A program made the translations under genes and the position numbers. Below, piece after piece: positions 51,277-60,007 of a stretch of DNA of 64,000 bases; positions within the stretch are counted from its first letter, which is position 1, and each line of letters begins with the position of its first letter. The stretch is from an uncultured Lachnospiraceae bacterium (lineage in GTDB: Bacteria; Bacillota; Clostridia; Lachnospirales; Lachnospiraceae), in assembly GCA_910579685.1 (NCBI GenBank), contig CAJTVN010000007.1, positions 1 to 64,000 of the forward strand, read 5' to 3'. The notes beneath the pieces were generated by a model. That model was not told the origin of the DNA. It made no database searches and worked only from the letters and a program-made list of their open reading frames with translations.

Positions 51277-53429
51277 TGAGACAGATATTTCTTGGCATGC
51301 TGTCGCTGTCCTTTTCGGGGGCTCTGACAGGGCTGGTATTGCTGCTGCTTCATCCTTTTACCAAAAGAATTTTTTCAAAGAAATGGAATTACTATATCTG
51401 GCTGCTGGTAGCGGCAAGGATTTTGATTCCGGTTTATGTTGCGTCTCCCTTTCCTGTGACGGGGGGAATGCAAAAGACCGTGCCGCAGCCTGAGCAGACA
51501 CGAGAGGCTTCGATGCAGGCGGGGAAGTCACAGGAGCATTTAATGGAAATCCATGAGCGGACGGACGAAGGGAAATCTGCGCCGCAGGATGCCGCAAGGC
51601 AGGCAGAGAATCCGGAAACGCCGCAGGACGCGGGGCGTCCCCTGAAAGCGGCAGCGTGGATCTGGCTTATGGGAGCAGCGGCGGCGCTTGCCGCCAGGCT
51701 GGCCGGTTACCGGCGTTTTGTAAGAAACGTCAGAAAGAATGCCCAGCCCATGGCTGACGGGGAAATCTTAAGGCTTGCGCGGGACATGGAGGAAAGGCTT
51801 GGCATAAAGAGAATGCCGCAGATCTGCGAGAGCCCCGAAGTTTCCGGACCTGTCACGCTTGGGCTTCACAGACCGGTGATTTTTTTCCCCGCAGGCACGG
51901 GCTCTGCTTCTGATCATAATCCATACCGGGGTCCGCAGCTGTCCCTGGTCCTTCACCACGAACTGATCCATGTAAAGCGAAAGGATCTGTGGTATAAATG
52001 GCTGTATCAGATGATCCTGTGCATTCACTGGTTCAATCCGGTTCTCTATTTGGTAAGGCGGTATCTCGATATCGACTGCGAGCTTTCCTGTGACGAGGCC
52101 GTTGTGGGCGCTCTGACACAGGAGGGCAGGAGCGCTTATGGAAATATGCTGATTGCTGCGGCGGAAAGGGCTGCAGGGCCGGGCGGGAGTATGCCGGCAA
52201 CCACCCTGCTTGAGAGAAAGAAGGATTTGAAGGAACGGCTTGGAGGGATCCTTCATTATAAAAAGCAGAGCGCAGTGAGGCTGATTGCCTCGTTCTGCAT
52301 ATTTGTGGGACTTTTTTCCCTCACTGCCTGCGCAGGCATTCGTCCGCAGTCGGCGGGTATGGTGACGATTTCCCTTTCTCCGTCTGCCGCGAAAGAGGAC
52401 GGGGAGAGTATGGATTCACAGGATCAGGAGGAGGAATCCGTTCTGGAAAGCTTTGGGAAAGCTCTGCTGGGGCTGTTTATCGACGAGGACAGATTTATGT
52501 CTCAGACCTTTGCGGTGAATAAGAAGGGGGAGCCCTGGAGGGCCTATGACGAGGAGGAACTGATTGCGGGGGAAGATGTCCAGGACAAGTGGTCAGCCTA
52601 TATTTACAGCCGGAATAAGGGGAAGATAACGAGCCACGGCTTTGTCTTTGACGGAACGGACACCATACTGATTGCCCGTGCGAAGCGGGATACGGAAATT
52701 ACGCTGGATTCCTCCTGGGATATGCGGGAGGGAAGGTTTAAGCTGGTTCATGTCACACCCCAGGGAGAGGTGCTTGTCATTGACGATACCGGAGAGCAGA
52801 ACCGCGGGAAGGTGTCCCTTGCCGAGGGCAGGAATGTGATTAAGATGGTGGGCCAGGGGGCTAAAGTACAGGATCTTTCCATAGCCGTTTCCGGAATACA
52901 TGGCAGCGACTTTGACGGGGTGTATTATTCCGAGGCCGAAGAATATCTGCAGAATCTTCTGAACGGAATTCGCAAGGAAGAGGGAGAGATCGAAAAGGAA
53001 AAGGTTATGGATACCCTCTATATGGCGGATGATAAGGAGGTAAGCGAGATTTTTGCGGCGATGCTCAGGCAGGGAGTGACCTTCAGCCCGGATGAGCTGC
53101 AGGAATTGCTCGTCTATTCGGATGCGGCCCTTTCTACCGGGTATCTGGCGGATGCGGTGGAAAACGGCGATATCGGACCCCTTGACGAAGAACAGCTTAC
53201 GGCGGCTATCCCCTACATGAAGGGGGAGGGAAGGATACGGCTGCTCGGCGCCATGTCCCGGGAAGTTACCTTTGGCTGCCTGGAGAAGTGGGCCCCCTAC
53301 CTTGAGGATGAAGAATGGGAGATGCTTCTGCTGGGATATATGGATAAAAATGAGCTGACCTACTCTCAGCTTTTGAGTCTCTATCCTTATCTGAATGAGA
53401 AAATCATCGGGAAACTTGATGAGAGATAG
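51276..53429 (+). CDS. M56 (BlaR1-type) membrane metalloprotease with novel sensor region
   Basis: A 717-residue integral membrane protease predicted to cleave the BlaI-type partner on signal. N-terminal helices are at about 5-28, 37-55 and 125-145. The zinc motif HHELIHVKRKD is near residue 228, with the third ligand probably in SCDEAVVGAL. Another helix (about 330-350, ending TACAG) leads to a ~360-residue external part. That part shows no penicillin-binding SxxK/YGN motifs; it has a DUF-like beta segment and helical repeats (EEQLTAAIPYMKG, ILLLG-like). The signal is therefore unlikely to be a beta-lactam as in BlaR1. A terminator follows. Confidence 0.85.
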   Translation: MRQIFLGMLSLSFSGALTGLVLLLLHPFTKRIFSKKWNYYIWLLVAARILIPVYVASPFPVTGGMQKTVPQPEQTREASMQAGKSQEHLMEIHERTDEGKSAPQDAARQAENPETPQDAGRPLKAAAWIWLMGAAAALAARLAGYRRFVRNVRKNAQPMADGEILRLARDMEERLGIKRMPQICESPEVSGPVTLGLHRPVIFFPAGTGSASDHNPYRGPQLSLVLHHELIHVKRKDLWYKWLYQMILCIHWFNPVLYLVRRYLDIDCELSCDEAVVGALTQEGRSAYGNMLIAAAERAAGPGGSMPATTLLERKKDLKERLGGILHYKKQSAVRLIASFCIFVGLFSLTACAGIRPQSAGMVTISLSPSAAKEDGESMDSQDQEEESVLESFGKALLGLFIDEDRFMSQTFAVNKKGEPWRAYDEEELIAGEDVQDKWSAYIYSRNKGKITSHGFVFDGTDTILIARAKRDTEITLDSSWDMREGRFKLVHVTPQGEVLVIDDTGEQNRGKVSLAEGRNVIKMVGQGAKVQDLSIAVSGIHGSDFDGVYYSEAEEYLQNLLNGIRKEEGEIEKEKVMDTLYMADDKEVSEIFAAMLRQGVTFSPDELQELLVYSDAALSTGYLADAVENGDIGPLDEEQLTAAIPYMKGEGRIRLLGAMSREVTFGCLEKWAPYLEDEEWEMLLLGYMDKNELTYSQLLSLYPYLNEKIIGKLDER

Positions 53430-53443
53430 GTGAGGTTAAGATT

Positions 53444-53485
53444 AAAAAAGAAATGCCCTGACACTGGTCAAGGCATTTCTTTTTT
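53444..53485 (+). terminator. Terminator after the M56 protease
   Basis: AAAAAAGAAATGCC (53444-53457) and GGCATTTCTTTTTT (53472-53485) are perfectly complementary over 14 bases with a 14-base loop, giving a terminator with the T-run built into the stem end. Confidence 0.92.
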
Positions 53486-53570
53486 GGTAGAATAAAAGAC
53501 ACATGCTGGGATATAACAGCATCTGTCTGTGGAACCAAAACACGGTTAATTAGAAAGGTACGGTCTTAAA

Positions 53571-56500
53571 ATGGCATTTGCACATCTCCACGTCCACACA
53601 GAGTATAGTCTGCTGGACGGTTCCAACAAAATAAAAGAATATGTAAAGCGGGTGAAGGAGCTTGGCATGGACAGCGCCGCCATCACGGATCACGGCGTTA
53701 TGTATGGTGTCATAGACTTTTACAAGGCCTGCAAGGAGGAGGGAATAAACCCTGTCCTTGGCTGTGAGATCTATGTCGCGCCAAACTCCCGGTTTGACAA
53801 GGAGCTGACAGGAGGAGAGGACCGCTACTACCATCTTGTGCTGCTTGCGGAAAATAACACAGGCTACGACAATCTGATGAAGATCGTGAGCCGGGGTTTT
53901 ACGGAGGGGTATTACTACAAGCCCCGCGTGGACATGGAGCTGCTGCGGGAGCACCACGAGGGAATCATTGCGTTGTCCGCCTGTCTGGCGGGGGAGGTGT
54001 CAAGATATATTCAGAAGGGGCTTGTGGACGAGGCAAAAAAGGCGGCGCTGCGGTACCAGGAATGCTTCGGAAAAGGGAATTATTTTCTGGAGCTGCAGGA
54101 CCACGGCCTTCCGGAACAGAGGATGGTGAACACCACGCTCCTTCAGATGAGCCGGGAGCTGGACATTCCCCTTGTGGCCACCAACGACGTACACTACACC
54201 TATGCGGACGACGTGAAACCCCATGACATCCTTCTGTGCCTGCAGACCGGAAAGAAACTGGCCGACGAGGACAGAATGCGCTATGAGGGCGGCCAGTACT
54301 TTGTAAAGAGTGAGGAAGAGATGAAGGGGCTGTTTCCCTATGCCTGGGAGGCGGTGGAGAATACCAAGCGCATTGCGGACCGCTGCCGGGTGGAGATCGA
54401 GTTCGGGGTTACGAAGCTGCCGAAGTTCGAGGTGCCGCAGGGATTTGATTCCTGGACATATCTCAATAAGCTCTGCCATGACGGCCTTCGGGAGCGCTAT
54501 GGGGAGAATGAGGATGCGCCTGCGGGAGATACGGGGCAGACCTTTAAGGAACGTCTTTCCTATGAACTCGGCGTTATTCGGGACATGGGCTATGTGGACT
54601 ATTTTCTGATTGTGTGGGATTTTATCAATTATGCCAAAAAGAACGGGATCATGGTGGGGCCTGGAAGAGGTTCTGCGGCGGGGAGTATCGTCGCCTATGC
54701 GCTCAATATCACCAACATTGATCCCATCAAATACAATCTGCTCTTTGAGCGTTTCCTCAATCCGGAGCGGGTGTCCATGCCGGATATTGATATTGACTTC
54801 TGCTTCGAGAGAAGGCAGGAGGTCATTGATTACGTGAGCCGCAAGTACGGGCCGGAGAAGGTGGTTCAGATCGTCACCTTCGGTACTCTTGCGGCAAAGG
54901 GAGTGATCCGAGACGTAGGGCGGGTGATGGATCTTCCCTACGCCTATGTGGACTCTCTTGCCAAGATGATACCGAACGAGCTTAACATCACCATTGAGCG
55001 GGCTCTCAAGGTGAATCCGGAGCTGCGCAGAATGTATGAGACGGATTCCCAGGTGAAGGAGCTGATCGACATGAGCAAGCGTCTGGAAGGCCTCCCCAGG
55101 CACACCTCCATGCATGCGGCGGGGGTGGTCATCTGCTCCCGGCCTGCGGAGGAGCTGGTTCCGCTGTCAAGGGGAGCGGACGGTTCCATCACCACCCAGT
55201 TTACCATGACCACCATCGAGGAGCTGGGACTGCTCAAAATGGACTTTTTGGGGCTTCGGACGCTTACTGTCATCCGGGATGCGGTGAATCTGATCGGGAA
55301 GAGCAGGGGCATCCATATCGATATTGACCATTTAGATTACGACGACAAGAAGGTGTTTGCCTCCCTGGCGACCGGGAAGACGGACGGCGTGTTCCAGCTG
55401 GAAAGCGGCGGAATGAAAAATTTCATGAAGGAATTAAAGCCGGAAAATCTGGAGGATATCATTGCCGGAGTTTCTCTTTATCGTCCGGGTCCTATGGACT
55501 TTATTCCCAAATACATCAGGGGAAAGAGCAGCACAGGCCCCATTGTCTATTCCTGCACCCAGCTTGAGCCCATTCTGGCCCCCACCTACGGCTGTATCGT
55601 GTATCAGGAGCAGGTGATGCAGATTGTCCGGGATCTGGGAGGATATACCCTGGGACGCAGCGATCTGGTGCGCCGGGCCATGAGCAAAAAGAAGCAGTCG
55701 GTGATGGAAAAAGAGCGGGCAAACTTCATCTACGGAAACCCGGAAGAGGGCGTCCCGGGCTGTGTGGCGAAGGGGATTCCGGAGCAGGTGGCTTCCCAGA
55801 TCTATGACGATATGATGGATTTTGCCAAGTATGCCTTTAACAAGTCCCATGCGGCCTGCTATGCGGTGGTGGCCTACCAGACCGCTTATCTGAAATATTA
55901 TTATCCGGTGGAGTTTATGGCGGCCCTTATGACCTCCGTGATCGATTTTCCCAGCAAGGTGGCGGAGTATATCGTGACCTGCCGCAGCATGGGGATCAGC
56001 ATCCTCCCGCCGGATATCAATCAGGGGGAGAGCGGTTTTTCCGTGAATGACCGATCCATCCGTTACGGACTTACCGCCATTAAGAGCATCGGAAAGCCGG
56101 TCATCGACGCCGTGGTGAGCGAGCGCAACGCAAGAGGGGAGTTTACCAATCTCAAGGATTTCATCACGAGGATGGCGGACAAGGAGGTAAACAAGAAGGC
56201 TATCGAAAACTTTATCAAGGCCGGAGCCTTTGACAGCCTTCCGGGGACGCGAAAGCAGTTCATGAGCGCCTATGTGCAGATTATGGATCAGATCGCCCAC
56301 GATAAGAAGAACAACATGGCCGGGCAGCTCAGCCTTTTTGACATTGTATCCGAGGATCAGAAACAGGAATACGAGGTAAAACTTCCGGACGTGGGAGAGT
56401 ATTCCAAGGACATGATCCTTACCTTTGAGAAGGAGGTGCTGGGAATCTATATCAGCGGCCATCCCCTTCAGGAGCAGGAGGATCTGTGGAGAAAGGGGAT

Positions 56501-57062
56501 CACGAACACCACGGCGGATTTTATGCTGGATGCGGAGGCCGGCGAGGCGGCGGTCCGGGATAACGCCACTGCGGTGATCGGCGGAATCATTGCGGACAAA
56601 AAGATTAAGTATACGAAGAATGACAAGGTGATGGCCTTCCTTCAGATCGAGGATCTGGTGGGGAGCGTGGAGGTGATCGTTTTTCCCAGGGACTACGAGA
56701 GAAACAGCGAGAAGCTTCTTGAGGATAACAAGGTTTTTGTGAAGGGAAGAGTGTCTCTGGAGGAGGAGCGGGACGGCAAGCTGATCTGTGAGAGAATCAC
56801 CGCATTCGACGAGGTTCCGAGAAAGCTGTGGATAAAATTTCCTACCATGAAGGCTTACGAGGAGCAGATCGGCGAGCTGATGCAGACAATCGCATCCTCG
56901 GACGGGAACGACAGCGTCATTCTCTATGTGGAGGAGGGAAAGGCCATGAAAAAGCTTCCGCCCAACCGGAACGTAAATGCCGACGAGGCCCTGAGCGGCA
57001 GGCTGTGTGAAAAATTTGGGAAAGAGAATATAAAAATTGTCTGGGACGTGAAAAAAGATTGA
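53571..57062 (+). CDS. dnaE: DNA polymerase III alpha subunit (DnaE type)
   Basis: The 1163-residue catalytic replicative polymerase of the DnaE1 kind. The N-terminal PHP domain begins AHLHVHTEYSLLDG. The palm has PGRGSAAGS near residue 365 and the catalytic aspartates in MPDIDIDFCFERR near residue 405. The helix-hairpin-helix part (NFIKAGAFDSLPGTRK, about 885) is followed by a clamp-binding GQLSLFD near residue 922. The OB domain follows (about 985-1070), and the end is a short C-terminal domain. PolC-type exonuclease is absent, as expected; Clostridia usually also carry polC elsewhere. pfkA follows 76 bases later, a common pairing in Firmicutes. Confidence 0.96.
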   Translation: MAFAHLHVHTEYSLLDGSNKIKEYVKRVKELGMDSAAITDHGVMYGVIDFYKACKEEGINPVLGCEIYVAPNSRFDKELTGGEDRYYHLVLLAENNTGYDNLMKIVSRGFTEGYYYKPRVDMELLREHHEGIIALSACLAGEVSRYIQKGLVDEAKKAALRYQECFGKGNYFLELQDHGLPEQRMVNTTLLQMSRELDIPLVATNDVHYTYADDVKPHDILLCLQTGKKLADEDRMRYEGGQYFVKSEEEMKGLFPYAWEAVENTKRIADRCRVEIEFGVTKLPKFEVPQGFDSWTYLNKLCHDGLRERYGENEDAPAGDTGQTFKERLSYELGVIRDMGYVDYFLIVWDFINYAKKNGIMVGPGRGSAAGSIVAYALNITNIDPIKYNLLFERFLNPERVSMPDIDIDFCFERRQEVIDYVSRKYGPEKVVQIVTFGTLAAKGVIRDVGRVMDLPYAYVDSLAKMIPNELNITIERALKVNPELRRMYETDSQVKELIDMSKRLEGLPRHTSMHAAGVVICSRPAEELVPLSRGADGSITTQFTMTTIEELGLLKMDFLGLRTLTVIRDAVNLIGKSRGIHIDIDHLDYDDKKVFASLATGKTDGVFQLESGGMKNFMKELKPENLEDIIAGVSLYRPGPMDFIPKYIRGKSSTGPIVYSCTQLEPILAPTYGCIVYQEQVMQIVRDLGGYTLGRSDLVRRAMSKKKQSVMEKERANFIYGNPEEGVPGCVAKGIPEQVASQIYDDMMDFAKYAFNKSHAACYAVVAYQTAYLKYYYPVEFMAALMTSVIDFPSKVAEYIVTCRSMGISILPPDINQGESGFSVNDRSIRYGLTAIKSIGKPVIDAVVSERNARGEFTNLKDFITRMADKEVNKKAIENFIKAGAFDSLPGTRKQFMSAYVQIMDQIAHDKKNNMAGQLSLFDIVSEDQKQEYEVKLPDVGEYSKDMILTFEKEVLGIYISGHPLQEQEDLWRKGITNTTADFMLDAEAGEAAVRDNATAVIGGIIADKKIKYTKNDKVMAFLQIEDLVGSVEVIVFPRDYERNSEKLLEDNKVFVKGRVSLEEERDGKLICERITAFDEVPRKLWIKFPTMKAYEEQIGELMQTIASSDGNDSVILYVEEGKAMKKLPPNRNVNADEALSGRLCEKFGKENIKIVWDVKKD

Positions 57063-57138
57063 AATAGGGCGTAAAAAAGGGTAAAATAAAAAGGGTTCCG
57101 GAAAGGATCCTATTTCTTTAGAAAGGACTTGGGAAAGT

Positions 57139-58113
57139 ATGGCGAAGGAAATCAAAACAATCGGAGTGCTTACCAGCGGAGGGGATGCGCCGGGAATGAA
57201 CGCCGCAATCCGCGCGGTCGTGAGGAAGGCGATCGTCAACGGAGTGAAGGTAAAGGGGATCAAGAAGGGGTATCAGGGTCTTTTAAATGAAGAAATTATA
57301 GATATGGAGAAGAAGGATGTGTCCGACACCATCCAGAGGGGAGGCACGATTCTGGGAACGGCCCGCTGCACGGAATTCAAGACCGAGGAGGGCCAGGCCA
57401 AGGGAGCCGAGATCTGCAGAAAGCACGGGATTGACGGAATGGTGGTGATCGGCGGAGACGGTTCCTACCGGGGAGCCCAGGCGCTTGCAAGGCACGGGAT
57501 CAACACCATCGGAATTCCGGGAACCATTGATCTTGACATTGCGTGTACCGAGTATACCATTGGCTTTGACACGGCAATCAACACGGCCATGCAGGCTATT
57601 GACAAGGTAAGAGATACCTCATCCTCCCATGAGCGGTGCAGTATCATAGAGGTAATGGGAAGAAATGCCGGCTACATAGCGCTCTGGTGCGGTGTTGCTA
57701 ACGGTGCGGAGGATATCCTGCTTCCCGAAAAATACGATTTTCACGAGCAGAACATTATCAATAATATCATCAACAACCGGAAGAGGGGAAAGACCCATCA
57801 CATTATCATCAATGCGGAGGGAATCGGACATTCCACCTCCATGGCGAGAAGAATCGAGGCGGCTACCGGAATCGAGACCAGGGCGACGATTCTGGGTTAC
57901 ATGCAGAGGGGAGGAAGCCCTACCTGCAAGGACCGCTTTTATGCTTCCATTATGGGAGCCTATGCGACGGATATTCTCTGCGAGGGCAAGACGAACCGGG
58001 TGGTGGGATACCAGCACGGCGAGTTTCTGGATTTCGATATCGAGGAGGCGCTGGCAATGCAGAAGCAGATTCCGGAGTACCAGTATCAGGTCAGCAAAGT
58101 GTTATCCATGTAA
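57139..58113 (+). CDS. pfkA: ATP-dependent 6-phosphofructokinase
   Basis: The committed step of glycolysis: phosphorylates fructose 6-phosphate. The 324-residue protein has GVLTSGGDAPGMNAAIRA at the N-terminus, the ATP-type GGDGSYRGA near residue 102, and MGRNAGYIA and MQRGGSPTCKDR later. The catalytic loop reads PGTIDLDIACTEYTIGFDTA. The usual Asn in TIDND is Leu and 'GTD' is 'CTE', though both aspartates of the TIDxD motif remain. This variation may be a family trait of this lineage. The ribosome site GAAAGGAC precedes ATG 57139. It probably shares a transcript with dnaE. Confidence 0.93.
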   Translation: MAKEIKTIGVLTSGGDAPGMNAAIRAVVRKAIVNGVKVKGIKKGYQGLLNEEIIDMEKKDVSDTIQRGGTILGTARCTEFKTEEGQAKGAEICRKHGIDGMVVIGGDGSYRGAQALARHGINTIGIPGTIDLDIACTEYTIGFDTAINTAMQAIDKVRDTSSSHERCSIIEVMGRNAGYIALWCGVANGAEDILLPEKYDFHEQNIINNIINNRKRGKTHHIIINAEGIGHSTSMARRIEAATGIETRATILGYMQRGGSPTCKDRFYASIMGAYATDILCEGKTNRVVGYQHGEFLDFDIEEALAMQKQIPEYQYQVSKVLSM

Positions 58114-58120
58114 GAGTTTC

Positions 58121-58147
58121 GGGCGGAGCGGGGGCTTCGCCCTTTTT
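58121..58147 (+). terminator. Terminator after pfkA
   Basis: GGGCGGAGC (58121-58129) pairs with GCTTCGCCC (58134-58142) over 9 bp with one G-T, loop GGGG, followed by TTTTT. Confidence 0.85.
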
Positions 58148-58194
58148 CATAAAGGCACGGGCGGGCAAAACGTGATTGCGATGGGAGGATGTAT

Positions 58195-59019
58195 ATGATT
58201 TCCAGTGTGGGAAACCCAAAGGTGAAACGAATCGTGTCCCTGCAAAGCAGAGGCCGGGAGCGGGAAAAGGAAAAGGTCTTTGTGACGGAGGGGAAGAAGA
58301 TGTTTATGGAAGCCCCCGTATCCTGGATCCGGGAGATCTATCTGGCGCAGGATAAGAGGGAGCGGATGGAGGATGGGGACTTTCTGGAAAGACTCCGGGT
58401 GTGCAAAGAAGGAGGAGCCGTGCTGGAGACGGTTTCCGGTGAGGTGTTTGCAAAGATGTCGGATACCATGGCTCCCCAGGGAATTCTCTGTGTTCTTGGC
58501 CGCCCCCGCTTTGACAGGGAGCGTATACTGGAGAAAGCTCTCCGGCAAAAGGAAGAGAAAGACCGCCCGCCCCTGTTCCTTCTCCTGGAAGACATACAGG
58601 ATCCGGGAAATCTGGGAACCATGATACGGACGGCGGAGGGGGCCGGTGCGGATGCTCTTTTTATGACAGGGGGGACCGTGGATATTTACAATCCCAAAAC
58701 CATACGCGCCACAATGGGGTCTCTGTACCGGGTGCCGTTTTTTTATGTGGACGGTCTTAAGGAAACCATAGAGCTTCTGCGCCAAAGGGGAATTACCGTT
58801 TATGCGGCGCATCTGAAAGGAGAAAAGTTTTATCAGGAGATGGATTATGCCGGCGGCAGCGCCTTCCTGATCGGCAATGAAGCCAGGGGGCTTCGGCAGG
58901 AGACCGCAGAGTGTGCGGACTGTTTTCTGCGGATTCCCATGGAGGGAGAGCTGGAGTCCTTAAATGCGGCGGTTGCGGCGGCGCTTTTGATGTACCAGAG
59001 CCGGTTTGAAAAAAAATAG
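58195..59019 (+). CDS. TrmH family (SpoU) RNA methyltransferase
   Basis: A 274-residue SAM-dependent 2'-O-ribose methyltransferase of rRNA or tRNA. The N-terminal SpoU substrate-binding domain (about 20-100, e.g. VFVTEGKKMFMEA) precedes the trefoil-knot catalytic domain. Motif 1 is DIQDPGNLGTMIRTA with the conserved Asn and Arg, motif 2 is FLIGNEARGL, and motif 3 is IPMEGELESLNAAVAAA. ATGs at 58189 and 58195 are in frame. The GGGAGG site ends at 58188, favouring 58195. It overlaps nothing, and proC follows with 37 bases between. The exact target nucleotide is unknown. Confidence 0.9.
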   Translation: MISSVGNPKVKRIVSLQSRGREREKEKVFVTEGKKMFMEAPVSWIREIYLAQDKRERMEDGDFLERLRVCKEGGAVLETVSGEVFAKMSDTMAPQGILCVLGRPRFDRERILEKALRQKEEKDRPPLFLLLEDIQDPGNLGTMIRTAEGAGADALFMTGGTVDIYNPKTIRATMGSLYRVPFFYVDGLKETIELLRQRGITVYAAHLKGEKFYQEMDYAGGSAFLIGNEARGLRQETAECADCFLRIPMEGELESLNAAVAAALLMYQSRFEKK

Positions 59020-59056
59020 AGAGAAAAAGCAGGAAGAGAAAGGGAAGGCGAGAGAG

Positions 59057-59851
59057 ATGAAAATCGGATTTATCGGAATGGGAAATATGGCAAAGGCCAT
59101 GATCGGCGGTATTCTGGCAAAGGGTAAGGCTGCAAAGGAGGATATCATCGGTTCGGCAAAGACAGAGGCCACCAGAAAGGAGATGGCCGGCAGGTACGGG
59201 ATCCGGACGGAGGCGGACAACCGAGAGGTTGCGAAAGTGTCGGATCTTCTTGTGCTTGCGGTGAAGCCGCAGTTTTTTGAGGAGGTGATTTCCCAGATCC
59301 GGAAGGATGTGAGGGATGAGACGATTGTCGTCAGCATAGCGGCGGGCAGGACTATCGAAGGAATTGAGGGCATGTTTGGCAGAAAGCTTAAGCTGGTGCG
59401 CTGTATGCCCAACACGCCGGCGCTTGTGGGGGAGGGCTGCAGCGGCGTATGCCGCAGCGGGCTGGTGACGGAGGAAGAGATGGCGCGGTGTATGGAGCTG
59501 GTGGAGAGCTTCGGACTGGCAAGGGAGGTTCCGGAGAGATTGATCAATGCGGTATCGGGTGTCAGCGGATGCTCGCCGGCCTATGTTTTTCTGTTCATAG
59601 AAGCTCTGGCGGACGGGGCGGTTGCGGCGGGAATGCCCAGAGCACAGGCATATACCTTTGCGGCCCAGGCGGTTATGGGAAGCGCAAAGCTGATGCTGGA
59701 GACGGGAAAGCATCCGGGAGAGCTGAAGGATATGGTGTGCTCGCCGGCGGGAACCACCATAGAGGGAGTGAGGGTTCTGGAGGAGAGAGGCTTCCGGGGA
59801 GCGGTTATGGATGCGGTGAAGGCTTCTGTGGAAAAGGCTGAAAACATGTAA
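59057..59851 (+). CDS. proC: Pyrroline-5-carboxylate reductase
   Basis: The last step of proline synthesis, reducing pyrroline-5-carboxylate with NAD(P)H. The 264-residue protein begins MKIGFIGMGNMAKAMIGGIL, a standard dinucleotide fold. It ends with the conserved dimer/catalytic region PGELKDMVCSPAGTTIEGV and ALADGAVAAGMPRAQAY. The ATG at 59057 is favoured by AGGCGAGAGAG spacing and by homology at the N-terminus. Extension to an upstream in-frame start at 59006 would overlap the methyltransferase gene and add a lysine-rich stretch, so it was not used. Confidence 0.94.
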   Translation: MKIGFIGMGNMAKAMIGGILAKGKAAKEDIIGSAKTEATRKEMAGRYGIRTEADNREVAKVSDLLVLAVKPQFFEEVISQIRKDVRDETIVVSIAAGRTIEGIEGMFGRKLKLVRCMPNTPALVGEGCSGVCRSGLVTEEEMARCMELVESFGLAREVPERLINAVSGVSGCSPAYVFLFIEALADGAVAAGMPRAQAYTFAAQAVMGSAKLMLETGKHPGELKDMVCSPAGTTIEGVRVLEERGFRGAVMDAVKASVEKAENM

Positions 59852-59921
59852 AGAATTTGTAATAATATTACGAAAAAATGAGAAGTTCAGCGATAAAAAA
59901 CAAGGCGTAAAATCCGGAAAC

Positions 59922-59950
59922 TTGACAAATATAGTATGATTTGCTATCAT
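59922..59950 (+). promoter_or_regulatory. Promoter of the SleB-like hydrolase
   Basis: TTGACA (59922-59927) and TATCAT (59945-59950) with a 17-base spacer. Immediately after, ATTCTTAAA (59952-59960) and TTTAAGAAT (59983-59991) form a 9-bp inverted repeat over the predicted start site and up to the ribosome site, a possible operator or 5' hairpin. Confidence 0.78.
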
Positions 59951-60007
59951 GATTCTTAAACATATGTAATAAATTTGTAACATTTAAGAATGACAGGAGG
60001 TAGCAAA

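Noticed and set aside
55434..57263. 609-codon open frame on the minus strand opposite dnaE
   Set aside because: It is a shadow of the intact dnaE/pfkA coding strand, with no ribosome site and a low-complexity His/Leu-rich product.
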